In this document: positions 40,974 through 49,164 of the stretch, piece by piece
Position numbering within the stretch: the first letter of the stretch is position 1
Layout: the number at the start of each line of letters is the position of its first letter
Source of the DNA: Clostridiales bacterium
GTDB lineage: Bacteria; Bacillota; Clostridia; Oscillospirales; Acutalibacteraceae
Assembly: GCA_019419895.1 (NCBI GenBank)
Contig: JAHZIE010000001.1
Span: forward strand, 31,512 to 82,989
Reading direction: 5' to 3'
Length of the DNA: 51,478 bases
The notes under the pieces: model-generated
Seen by the model: the letters and a program-made list of their open reading frames with translations, nothing else
What the model was told of the DNA's origin: nothing
Databases searched by the model: none
Made by a program: the position numbers and the translations under genes

Positions 40974-41227
40974 TCAGTTTTCTGGCATGGCGGCGCCTGT
41001 GCGGCGTTCCATACTGACGGCGTCATATCCCATTTTTTTAAAAAAAGCGCATAACGCCGGAAGAATTCATACCGCTCTTTTTCATCTCCATGGTATAGAT
41101 GGGAAAACCCCTCCCCGTGCACCCGTTCCATAAATTCAGTGGAAATAATGTATTCATATAAAGGGATACGGATGCTGGGAAAATTTCGCGCGGCGTTTTC
41201 AATATTTTTATAGTCGGGGACAAACAT
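40974..41227 (-). pseudogene. Broken URO-D-like gene (N-terminal fragment with frameshift and stop)
   Basis: The ATG at 41227 has AAGGGAG upstream and the reading MFVPDYKNIENAARN...RIPLYEYIIS matches the N-terminus of clostridial URO-D-like proteins as I remember them. After ERYEFFRRYALF the frame hits a T7A7 tract (41027-41046, near 41030-41045). In the -1 frame it continues FKKMGYDAVSMERRTG, again family-like, then meets a TGA at 40974-40976. About 80 residues of an expected 350 remain. It follows the phosphodiesterase gene in the same operon. The tract contains a T-TTA-AAA slippery heptamer in the zero frame, but recoding would not rescue the gene because of the TGA. Confidence 0.75.
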
Positions 41228-41312
41228 TTGAAAACACTCCCTTCAGCTGGCCTGACAGCCGGAAAAACGCTTTGGAGAAAAAGGTGGGGATAATAAGAAA
41301 AAACGGAAAGCC

Positions 41313-41870
41313 CTATGAATATTTTTCCAGGGGAAAGGCGCGGTAAACGCTTCCATCTTCCAGCCTTTTAAAGAGGAAAACGCCGTTTTCGTAAACAAGA
41401 TAGCTGTGGGGACTATCCTCCTTGGGAATGGAAACAGAGCCTGGATTAAGATAAAGAAACGGGCCGGTTTCCCGGGCGGCGGGAACATGGGTGTGGCCGT
41501 GAAGAAGGATATCCCCCGGTTGGAGCGGGGGGAGCTTATTTTCATGAAAAACGTGGCCGTGAGTGGCGAAAACCATTTGATCCTGAAGATAAAGGATCAT
41601 GGAATCGGAAAGAATGGGAAACTCCAACACCATCTGATCCACTTCGGTGTCACAGTTCCCGCGTACACAGAGGAGCTCGCTCTTCATTTCGTTCAGTTCA
41701 AGGATTACCTCCTTAGGAAGGTAATCCCTGGGAAGATCATTGCGGGGGCCGTGATAGAGAATATCCCCTAAAAGGATGAGCTTTCCCGCCTGCTCTTTTT
41801 CATAACGGTCCTTCATCTGCCTGCAATAATAGAGGGAGCCGTGAATATCAGACGCGATCATGAGTTTCAT
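41313..41870 (-). CDS. yfcE: Metallophosphoesterase, YfcE/MJ0936 family
   Basis: The 185-residue protein has all dimetal motifs of the family: SDIHG (Asp8, His10), LLGDILYHGPRND, RGNCD, ATHGH and LLHGHTHVP. YfcE-type enzymes hydrolyse phosphodiesters such as bis-p-nitrophenyl phosphate in vitro; the physiological substrate is unclear. Start ATG at 41870 is 19 bases after the URO-D-like gene, so it is the third gene of the SGNH operon. Confidence 0.93.
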   Translation of the reverse strand: MKLMIASDIHGSLYYCRQMKDRYEKEQAGKLILLGDILYHGPRNDLPRDYLPKEVILELNEMKSELLCVRGNCDTEVDQMVLEFPILSDSMILYLQDQMVFATHGHVFHENKLPPLQPGDILLHGHTHVPAARETGPFLYLNPGSVSIPKEDSPHSYLVYENGVFLFKRLEDGSVYRAFPLEKYS

Positions 41871-41889
41871 AGAATATCCTGCCTTTATT

Positions 41890-42882
41890 TTAAGAATTGC
41901 ATTTTTTATTGCGCTGTGCAGGGGGAATGCCCTCCTCCAGCCAGATGTTGTGGATCATTTCATAGCGTTCCAGGGGAAGGCCGGTGTAAACGCAGTTGGA
42001 GGTAGAAAAAATATAATTCCGTCCATCTTCTCCCATTCCGTCCCGCAGGGCCCTGCGGGCGTCGGCAAGGACCTGTTCCCTTGTACCGGTTTGAAGCAGC
42101 CCGCAGTTGACATTGCCGATGAGACAGATTTTATCCCCGTAGAGCTGTTTGACCTTCTTGAGATCAACGCCGCCCTGAGGATCGAGAGAGTGCAGGGCGT
42201 CCGGACCGGCGGCGGCCAGCTGATCCAGAATGGGGAGAATGTTTCCGTCGGTGTGCTTGATGCACCGCAGTCCCATATCATGGTAGCGCCGGATTTCCTC
42301 CTTTAGAAAGGGGAAAACAAAGGTTTCAAACATGGAGGGGCTGAAAAAGGGATTGTCGTTAAAGCAGTAGTCGGAGCACAGGCCGACGCCGTCCAAAGGC
42401 GCGCCCTGCTGAAGTATGACGTCAATGGCGCGGCAGGTGCTGTCGATTTTTTCCTGTGCCATTTCCAGCATTTCTTCAGGCTCCTCAAAAAAGCCCGCGG
42501 AAAAGTCCACCATGCTGGAGCCGTCGGGAATGGCAAAAGTTCCGTCACCGTGTAGGATGAGAAAATATTTCCCCTCTCCGATTTCGTCAATGCGTTTGAG
42601 CAGGGGAACGGTGATCTCCGGCCGTCCAATATCCGATTGAACAAAAATAGCGTCATGCTGGTATTTTTTCGCAATATCCACAAAGCAGTGGGCCATATCG
42701 TCAATATGGAGCCGCCTCTCTTTTTCCTCCATTTGATTCCAGGAGCTGTAGTCACGGTGCTGGGGATGCACCCTTCCCAGCACCTCCATGGTTAGAAAAA
42801 AGACCAGTTCAAAGTGAGGAACCCTTCCCTCTGGAAGCTTTCCGTCCAGGGCGCGGATAAAACGTTCTTTTCCGGTCAGCAT
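41890..42882 (-). CDS. Uroporphyrinogen decarboxylase-like protein (URO-D/methyltransferase superfamily)
   Basis: The 330-residue protein starts MLTGKERFIRALDGKLPEGRVP, the URO-D/MtaA-like opening, and has the barrel motifs GDGTFAIPDGSSMVD, a His-Asp pair in CIKHTDGNILPILDQL, and GNVNCGLLQTGTREQV as in methylcobamide methyltransferases and their relatives. It is too divergent from HemE to call a haem enzyme, and no corrinoid protein gene is near. ATG 42882 follows AAGGGGG by eight bases; the frame is open to 42918 inside the preceding gene. It is second in the SGNH operon, 13 bases after that gene. Confidence 0.87.
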   Translation of the reverse strand: MLTGKERFIRALDGKLPEGRVPHFELVFFLTMEVLGRVHPQHRDYSSWNQMEEKERRLHIDDMAHCFVDIAKKYQHDAIFVQSDIGRPEITVPLLKRIDEIGEGKYFLILHGDGTFAIPDGSSMVDFSAGFFEEPEEMLEMAQEKIDSTCRAIDVILQQGAPLDGVGLCSDYCFNDNPFFSPSMFETFVFPFLKEEIRRYHDMGLRCIKHTDGNILPILDQLAAAGPDALHSLDPQGGVDLKKVKQLYGDKICLIGNVNCGLLQTGTREQVLADARRALRDGMGEDGRNYIFSTSNCVYTGLPLERYEMIHNIWLEEGIPPAQRNKKCNS

Positions 42883-42895
42883 ACAGTTTTCCCCC

Positions 42896-43549
42896 TTAAT
42901 CTGTTTCCAAAATTCCATTCTTTTTGGCGGCTTCCATCCAGGCGTCGGCTAAAAGCTGGTGTCCGGCCTCGGTGGGATGAACGCCGTCCCACAGCCAGTA
43001 GCTGGTGGGGCCATGTGCGGCGACGGCCTGCTCAAAACGCTTTTGGAGTGGGACAAATACCGTGCGGTAATCTTCAGCAATTTTTTTGACAATATCCTGA
43101 AGCCGCGCCATATAATCGAGATGGGCGGCGAGATCCTCTGACATGCCCTCTACAGGCAGATAGAAAGGCTCGCACAGGATAAGTCGGCAGTCCGGCAGCT
43201 TTTCCAGAATCAGATCAAGAAGGTGCCGATAACAAAAATCAAACATTTCGCCATGGAAGGAATCCAAGTTATGAACCATCCAGCCAAAATCATTGACGCC
43301 GACAAGAATGCTGCAAACATCCGGAGCCAGATCCAGAAAATCGGGTTTGATCCGGCTGTAAAGATCCAAGACCCGGTTGCCTGATACCCCTCGGTTCAAG
43401 CACTCATAGCCTTTGTCGCAGGAATAACACATGAGAGAAGCAACAATTGGATAAACATAGCTGTGGCCGATCTGATGGTTGAGATCGGTGGTGTTGTTTT
43501 TTATCCGGTTACCGTCGGTGATGGAGTCTCCCTGAAATAAAATACGCAT
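42896..43549 (-). CDS. SGNH/GDSL-family esterase or lipase-like hydrolase
   Basis: The 217-residue protein has the four SGNH blocks: GDSITDG (Ser9 nucleophile), NRGVSGNRV, GVNDFG, and WDGVHPTEAGH with the catalytic Asp-x-x-His. Cytoplasmic size without signal peptide suits deacetylation of imported sugars or oligosaccharides, as in rhamnogalacturonan acetylesterases, but other esters are possible. It is first in an operon with the URO-D-like and phosphodiesterase genes, driven by 43595-43623. Confidence 0.93.
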   Translation of the reverse strand: MRILFQGDSITDGNRIKNNTTDLNHQIGHSYVYPIVASLMCYSCDKGYECLNRGVSGNRVLDLYSRIKPDFLDLAPDVCSILVGVNDFGWMVHNLDSFHGEMFDFCYRHLLDLILEKLPDCRLILCEPFYLPVEGMSEDLAAHLDYMARLQDIVKKIAEDYRTVFVPLQKRFEQAVAAHGPTSYWLWDGVHPTEAGHQLLADAWMEAAKKNGILETD

Positions 43550-43594
43550 GACGCTCTCTCCTGACGCTTCAAAATTTGCTTGGAAATTATCCTC

Positions 43595-43623
43595 ATTTTA
43601 TCACGGCAGAGACTGGGATACAA
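43595..43623 (-). promoter_or_regulatory. Sigma-A promoter of the SGNH operon
   Basis: On the minus strand TTGTAT (43618-43623) and TAAAAT (43595-43600), spacer 17 bases. Confidence 0.82.
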
Positions 43624-43726
43624 CCCTTTTTTACAAAGAAAAAAGGAGCAAGTTTATCATCGCCCGCATGTACAATTTTGATTTTCACAAAGTTTCCTCT
43701 CTATTCCATTTTGTGAAAACCAGAAG

Positions 43727-44173
43727 TTATTCCATTCTTTCCATATACAATAATGGGTATGGGTTTCCTTGTTCATCCATCTCCGTCCTTTTGTAAACTG
43801 TAAATCCCATATGTTCATAGAAGGCTTTCGCAAAAGGATTTTGTTCATTCACGGCTAAATCATTGACTGAATATTGCTTTATCCCATATTGAAGCAGTTT
43901 TTTCCCAAATCCTTTTCCTCTTTCTTTTTGAGTTATAAAGAGCATTTCCAAATGCTGTTCAGCAATTCCCATAAAACCAACAGGAAGTTGATTTTCATTT
44001 TCAACTATGAGCAGATGGGGGATTTCTTTTAACGCCTGTGGCACATATTTTTTGATATTCTCTATTTCTTGCTCTGATAAAAAGAGGTGTGTTGCTCTTA
44101 CAGAGCTTTCCCATACTTTTAACAACTGTTCTATTAACACTGGATTTCTGTCTGTCATTTCAATAATTTTCAT
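43727..44173 (-). CDS. GNAT-family N-acetyltransferase, YjaB-like
   Basis: The 148-residue protein has the GNAT acetyl-CoA loop in ITQKERGKGFGKKLLQYGI and the C-terminal FYEHMGFTVYKRTEMDEQGNPYPLLYM pattern of the YjaB group, and an N-terminal VWESSVRATHLFLSEQEI typical of it. The gene is clearly more AT-rich than its neighbours, with many A/T third positions, suggesting recent acquisition. It stands alone between unrelated operons. The substrate is unknown; some relatives give acetylation-based resistance or modify small amines. Confidence 0.9.
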   Translation of the reverse strand: MKIIEMTDRNPVLIEQLLKVWESSVRATHLFLSEQEIENIKKYVPQALKEIPHLLIVENENQLPVGFMGIAEQHLEMLFITQKERGKGFGKKLLQYGIKQYSVNDLAVNEQNPFAKAFYEHMGFTVYKRTEMDEQGNPYPLLYMERME

Positions 44174-44511
44174 TTTGATACCCCTATGTAAATTCGCTTT
44201 TGTCTTTATCTGCGTTATATCAATCTGTTTAAGCGTTGTTATTGCTTTTCTGTTTTTAATAAACTGCTCATTATTTCATGATTTGTAAAGAGTACCGGGG
44301 AAACGAGCTCTTGAAAAAGCATGTGTGAAGAAGTTAGATAATCGAGCGGGAATGAAAGAGTCGGCCCTTTAACAACATGGAAAAAGACACTTTGTTTCAA
44401 GTTCAGGCTCTTTCACTTACTGGAACTTTGTTGGAATATTCCTTGTTTTCCTTTAATTGTTTTGCCGATAGGCGCTGTGCATATGCGAATATTCCAGATT
44501 CTCCTTACAAT
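44174..44511. other. AT-rich gene-free interval upstream of the acetyltransferase gene
   Basis: About 340 bases without a credible gene. The AT-rich composition continues from the acetyltransferase gene to about 44300. I see no repeat flanking the block. Confidence 0.5.
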
Positions 44512-44543
44512 AAAAAAGGAACCGCCGGGCTACCGGCAGTTCC
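44512..44543 (-). terminator. Intrinsic terminator of the second GH2 gene
   Basis: On the minus strand GGAACTGCCGG and CCGGCGGTTCC form a stem around TAGC, followed by six T. Confidence 0.9.
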
Positions 44544-44558
44544 CAGGAAAAGCAGTAA

Positions 44559-47456
44559 TTACAGGGAAAGGAGATTTTCGATGAATTTCGCGCAAACTGG
44601 ATTTGAGGCGGGGCTCTGTAAATCAATTTGGCAGATTACAATCTTTCCTTTGCCGTGAGAGAGCACACCGCAGGCGTTGGTCTTCCGCCACGCGCCCTCG
44701 TCATCCTTGTTTCCGCTGGAAAGAACAGTTTCAATGCCGTCGCACTCAAAGGATGCGTACATCATGGGAACAAGGCGATCCAGCTTCTCGCCGTACCAAT
44801 AGGAAAAATCATTGGGCAGGAAATCCTTGACCAGAGGATGCCCGGTATCCCTGGAAACAAAGTAAACCGGATGCATACCGCAATTTTTTACCTTGACCTG
44901 GCTGCCGGCGATGGTGTAGTCTCCCTGATCCAAGGGGGCAAAAATCACCGTTTTGCCGTTTTCCACCTCTTTGTCGATGGCCTCGCGGTTGGCGGCATAA
45001 TCCTCATAGGAAATCAGGGCAGGATGCTGAATCCTCACCTGTGGGAAGAGGGTGTAATTCTCGCTGGTGTAATGGAGGATTTCGCCATCCTTCATAATGG
45101 CCATGGAAAGGGTCAATGTCTTGCGGGAATCCACCTTGGGAGTCTCAACAGTAGCATAGCCCTGGAAAACAGTGGAGCAGTCTCCGATGACAGCCGGCTG
45201 CTTGACACTGGCAATCACTTTGCCGTCCAGCTCCGCCATATAGCAGGCCTCGGCTCCCTCAACCGCCTTTTTATCATTGCAGATATAGCTTTCGATCCGC
45301 ATGGTTTCTCCGCCGAAGAAGGTAAAGCGGTCGCCGCGGAGATCGGCCATCAGCGGGCTCAGACAGTCCTGATAAGTGAAGTAGGCCGGCTTGGGATTGC
45401 GGCGGCAGTCCATGATGGTTTTCATCCATCCGGCGGGGAAGGCGTCAATAAACAGGTGAATGGCGAAAGTGACAAAGCTGTTGTTTCTCCGCATGGCGGA
45501 GGTCATCATCTTGGTGGCGAAGCACTGGTGGCGGTGGCTTTCCTTGACCCAGTCCTCCATGGTTTTGGGAGTCTCATAGAAGAAATAATGGAAGTCTCCG
45601 GTCTGGGCGCCCACAATGCGGCAGGGATCGAAGGGTTCCGTCATCCACTCCTTCGGATAGGTTTCCTTCATCACGTCGGGGAAATCGAGTCCTTCCGCGC
45701 CAAATTCGCCGCAGCCGTAATACCAGTCCGGCTTGACCTCCAGCCAATAACCCTTGTGGAGCTTGCCCAGATCGGAGCCATGGCCGTTGTACCACATGGT
45801 ATAGCAGTGGTTGTCCGGCAGGGTGTTGCTGGGAGGATCATAGTCGCCGTCCACATGCTTGATCACCCGGTCGGGGTTGTGCAGCTTGATGATGGTGTCG
45901 GCGGCGGTAAAGAAATTCATCATATCCTTCCGCTGGATCATACGATGGGGTTTGTTGTTGGCGTTGGGGAAGGGCTCGTTGATATAGGTGGCGAGGATGC
46001 AGCAGGCGTGGGAGCGGATGAGCTTTTCCATTTCCTCCACCTCGCGGAGGACCTCGCAGTATTGGTTGATGCGGATGGCGCCGAACAGGGGAAGGTCGGT
46101 CTGGATCATCAGGCCGAGACGGTCGCAGTAGTCATAGATTTCCTCCTGTACCGGACGCTGGGTCAGACGAAGAAAATTCATGTTGCACAGCTTGGCGAGA
46201 AGAATGTCGTCAATGAGCTGGTCGAAATCGCCGCGCATGACATCCCACTGCTCAAAGCCCATGGTGTTGGCGCCGCGCAGCTTAACCTTTTCCCCGTTGA
46301 GGTAGAACATTCCCTTCGGGCTGGATTCTACATCCTGGGCAAAGGTACGGATGCCGAACTGACGCTTTCTTACAGAAGTGACCCTGCCGTTTATCACCAT
46401 CTTTACCTGTACCTGGTACAGGTAAGGAGTGTCGGGGGACCAGATTTTTTTATCTTTGATCTGAATGGGGAAGATAAAACGGTTGTAGCCGTTGCATAGA
46501 TAAAGGGGTGTGCCCTGATGGAGCTTGCCCTCGGCGATCAGGTTGGCTTCCGTGAGGGTGTCGCCGACGCCGGCCTCAATTTTTGTTGTAGGGAACATCT
46601 TAACATTTTCAAAGACAGTTTCCTCAAAATTCTGCCCGTAGACAGAAATTTCAAAGTGGACATTCTTAGCCTCCACTCCAACGCTCATGCACTCAATCCA
46701 AAGCTCCTCGCCGTTGCGGACAAAGAGATCTGTCAGATATTCCGGATTGCGGAGCTCTACATAGACACGGTTATAAATTCCCATTCCAGCGGGGCAGTGA
46801 TGCCAGCCGATCATTGGTTCGTCCCAGCCTGGGCCGGTGGCGGCATAAATTTTGTCGCCGTCAATCTTGATACCGGCGTCACAGGCGTTTCCCGTCATGG
46901 TGAAGTCGTTTTTCACCACCACCAAAAGGTGGTTTTCCCCCTCTTTGGCGATATCGGTGACGTCAAATTCAAAGGGGGCAAAAAAGCCCTCGTGACGTCC
47001 GGCAAATTTCCCGTTGACGAAGACCTCGGCGATGTAGTCCACCGCTTTAAAGGTTAGAATGACACGCCTGCCCTCAAAAGCGCCCAACTGGAAAGAGGTT
47101 TCATAGCGGGCGGTATGCAGTCCCATTTTTTCACCGTAATGGGGAATTTTCACCGGCGTGGGATCCGCGCCGTCCAGGGACCACTGGAAATCGGTGAGCT
47201 CGATATGCTCCACCATTTCTTCCAGAGGGGGGGCCAAATTCCGGAGAAAGGGGGCGTGAGCCTCCCTGGATTTCGCCAAAGCCTGGTAAAGCTCCTCCTT
47301 GGTATCCATTTTTTTATAGGGGGTAAACTGCCCTTCCGTACCCGCACGCAAAGGAATTTCGCGCTGGGGGAGTTCTGGCGGGCAGGGAGAAATCAGCCCT
47401 CTGGATTCGTCGACCGCGTAACTGTCGGCGATATTAGCAAAAAAGTCATTTGCCAT
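44559..47456 (-). CDS. Glycoside hydrolase family 2 protein
   Basis: The 965-residue protein shows the GH2 order: an N-terminal extension, jelly-roll domain (RRVILTFKAVDYIAEVFVNGKFAGRHEGFF), Ig-like domain, TIM barrel opening with VKLRGANTMGFEQWDVMRG, acid/base Asn493-Glu494 (TYINEPFPN), nucleophile Glu584 in CGEFGAEGLD, and a long C-terminal part. There is no signal peptide. The two GH2 proteins of the window differ strongly in sequence and are not recent duplicates. Substrate is not predictable; beta-mannosidase, galactosidase and arabinofuranosidase-type activities occur in the family. GAGGTGA precedes the ATG at 47456. Confidence 0.92.
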   Translation of the reverse strand: MANDFFANIADSYAVDESRGLISPCPPELPQREIPLRAGTEGQFTPYKKMDTKEELYQALAKSREAHAPFLRNLAPPLEEMVEHIELTDFQWSLDGADPTPVKIPHYGEKMGLHTARYETSFQLGAFEGRRVILTFKAVDYIAEVFVNGKFAGRHEGFFAPFEFDVTDIAKEGENHLLVVVKNDFTMTGNACDAGIKIDGDKIYAATGPGWDEPMIGWHHCPAGMGIYNRVYVELRNPEYLTDLFVRNGEELWIECMSVGVEAKNVHFEISVYGQNFEETVFENVKMFPTTKIEAGVGDTLTEANLIAEGKLHQGTPLYLCNGYNRFIFPIQIKDKKIWSPDTPYLYQVQVKMVINGRVTSVRKRQFGIRTFAQDVESSPKGMFYLNGEKVKLRGANTMGFEQWDVMRGDFDQLIDDILLAKLCNMNFLRLTQRPVQEEIYDYCDRLGLMIQTDLPLFGAIRINQYCEVLREVEEMEKLIRSHACCILATYINEPFPNANNKPHRMIQRKDMMNFFTAADTIIKLHNPDRVIKHVDGDYDPPSNTLPDNHCYTMWYNGHGSDLGKLHKGYWLEVKPDWYYGCGEFGAEGLDFPDVMKETYPKEWMTEPFDPCRIVGAQTGDFHYFFYETPKTMEDWVKESHRHQCFATKMMTSAMRRNNSFVTFAIHLFIDAFPAGWMKTIMDCRRNPKPAYFTYQDCLSPLMADLRGDRFTFFGGETMRIESYICNDKKAVEGAEACYMAELDGKVIASVKQPAVIGDCSTVFQGYATVETPKVDSRKTLTLSMAIMKDGEILHYTSENYTLFPQVRIQHPALISYEDYAANREAIDKEVENGKTVIFAPLDQGDYTIAGSQVKVKNCGMHPVYFVSRDTGHPLVKDFLPNDFSYWYGEKLDRLVPMMYASFECDGIETVLSSGNKDDEGAWRKTNACGVLSHGKGKIVICQIDLQSPASNPVCAKFIENLLSL

Positions 47457-47514
47457 TTCGCGTCACCTCATCATTTGAAAATCGTCCTCTTTTTTCTTTG
47501 AAGGACCTGGTTTC

Positions 47515-47543
47515 ATTATACGGTATCCCCTGGGAAACATCAA
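47515..47543 (-). promoter_or_regulatory. Sigma-A promoter of the second GH2 gene
   Basis: On the minus strand TTGATG (47538-47543) and TATAAT (47515-47520), spacer 17 bases. Confidence 0.87.
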
Positions 47544-47600
47544 TGAAAAAAACTTTAAATTTTATAAAAATCTTACCCTCCTTAGGGCCGTAAAAAGAAC

Positions 47601-47635
47601 AAAAAAACCCCGCGCCTTCTTTGCGGCACAGGGGC
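47601..47635 (-). terminator. Intrinsic terminator of the GT2 gene
   Basis: On the minus strand CCCCTGTGCC pairs with GGCGCGGGG with one bulge, followed by seven T. It begins right after the stop codon. Confidence 0.8.
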
Positions 47636-47640
47636 TTTTT

Positions 47641-48909
47641 TTACCTGACGTCATTGAGAGACTTGACCACGTTATGGGGGATAGGAACCCATTTGACCTT
47701 CTTGAACATGGCGCAGATGGCAATGGGGATATAGGTAAGCATAAAAAGGGGGAAGGTGAAGAGATAGAGGATTTTTTTACTGTTGGGGCATTTGATTTTT
47801 TTCCATTCGGTAATGGTGGTCAACAATCCCAGAATAAATAAAATGCAGTAATATCCAATCAGCATCTGGACAATGGAAATCAGGGAGGTGGTGACAATCT
47901 GCGCTCCCAGGGGAGTGGCGAGACAGGCGCCGTAAATCAGGCAGCCGAAATTGATAATCAGCACCGTGATCGTAATGATCAACGCGGGAATAATGCTCAT
48001 CATCATGTCAAAGCAGGAGAAGTTCCTATTTTTAAACATGGTTTTCAGAAGGGTGAAGCCATAACGGTGGAGCACCTGGTAGAATCCCCTTGCCCAGCGC
48101 ATCCGCTGGTGCCAGGACTGCATAAAGGTGGTGGGCTGCTCATCGTAAAGCATGGCGTTTTGACTGTAGCCCACCTTCTGCCCTGAGATGACGGTATCAA
48201 TGGTAAACTCAATATCCTCTGTCAGAAGGAAATGCTTCCAGCCGTAGTTTTTGCGGATGATTTCCTCCGCGACCATAAAGCCGGTGCCAGAAACGGCGCA
48301 GCTGACGCCGAAAAGCATCCTCGGATAATTCAGATATTCCGATTCCCGCATGAACCACAGGGAATAACCGGCGGAAATCCAATTCGAGTCATAATTTTTG
48401 GAGTTCCGGTATCCTGTGACGATTTTGTATCCCTGATCAAAGGTTTTATTCATTTCGGAAAGATAGTTCTCTTCCAGCAGATTGTCGGCGTCCAAGATCA
48501 GAAAAGCATCGCACACCCGATCGCCCAGCTGCAGAAGCTTTTTGAAAAGGTAATCGAGGGCATAGCCCTTTCCCACCAGCTCCCGGTTAAACCGCTCATA
48601 AACGATGGCGCCGGCTTTGCGCGCCACCTGGGCGGTGCGGTCGGTGCAGTTGTCCGCCACCACAAAAATCTTTACCAGGTCGGAGGGGTAATTCTGCTGC
48701 TTGACGCTTTCAATCAGCTGGCCGATCACCGCCTCCTCATTCCTGGCTGAAATAATAATGCCGAAGGAATGGCGCTTTTTAGCGCTAGGAAGGCGGTTTA
48801 GCTTCCTTTTATGGAGGACAGCGACCACAGCATAAACAATCTGATAAAAATATAACAGGGTAAATAACGCGCTGATAACAATCCCTAATATAGACATAAA
48901 TTTCAGCAT
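47641..48909 (-). CDS. Membrane-bound processive-type family 2 glycosyltransferase
   Basis: The 422-residue protein has an N-terminal membrane helix (about 5-30), a GT2 catalytic domain (FGIIISARNEEAVIGQLIESV, ILDADN metal motif, TEDIE catalytic base, and QRMRW, the QxxRW motif of processive enzymes), and C-terminal membrane helices (about 300-400). This is the layout of cellulose, hyaluronan and poly-N-acetylglucosamine synthases and of related lipid-linked glucosyltransferases. No cyclic-di-GMP PilZ domain or partner genes are present. It has its own extended -10 promoter and terminator. Confidence 0.92.
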   Translation of the reverse strand: MLKFMSILGIVISALFTLLYFYQIVYAVVAVLHKRKLNRLPSAKKRHSFGIIISARNEEAVIGQLIESVKQQNYPSDLVKIFVVADNCTDRTAQVARKAGAIVYERFNRELVGKGYALDYLFKKLLQLGDRVCDAFLILDADNLLEENYLSEMNKTFDQGYKIVTGYRNSKNYDSNWISAGYSLWFMRESEYLNYPRMLFGVSCAVSGTGFMVAEEIIRKNYGWKHFLLTEDIEFTIDTVISGQKVGYSQNAMLYDEQPTTFMQSWHQRMRWARGFYQVLHRYGFTLLKTMFKNRNFSCFDMMMSIIPALIITITVLIINFGCLIYGACLATPLGAQIVTTSLISIVQMLIGYYCILFILGLLTTITEWKKIKCPNSKKILYLFTFPLFMLTYIPIAICAMFKKVKWVPIPHNVVKSLNDVR

Positions 48910-48961
48910 AATCTGTGTACTCCTATATGTACATACTCAAGATTCCTAGGGTCAAGTCAGA

Positions 48962-48970
48962 ATTATACCA
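48962..48970 (-). promoter_or_regulatory. Extended -10 promoter of the GT2 gene
   Basis: On the minus strand TGGTATAAT gives a perfect -10 with an upstream TG extension. The -35 position has only TTTATT, so the extended -10 probably carries recognition. Confidence 0.65.
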
Positions 48971-49083
48971 TTTTTATGCGAAAAATAAATGAACAAATCG
49001 TTATTTTTTCAAACTTCCCTGTTTTGGACAAAATAAAGATGGGATAAAGAGAAAAGATTTTACATTTTTTTTACAAAAGACAG

Positions 49084-49128
49084 AAAAATACCCGGGTATC
49101 ATTCCGATTGGAAAATATCCGGGCATTG
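49084..49128 (-). terminator. Intrinsic terminator of the GH78-like gene
   Basis: On the minus strand AATGCCCGGATAT pairs with ATACCCGGGTATT with G-U pairs, followed by TTT. Confidence 0.75.
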
Positions 49129-49164
49129 AAATTTGATTGCAAACTAGAAAATAGAGAAAGAAGA

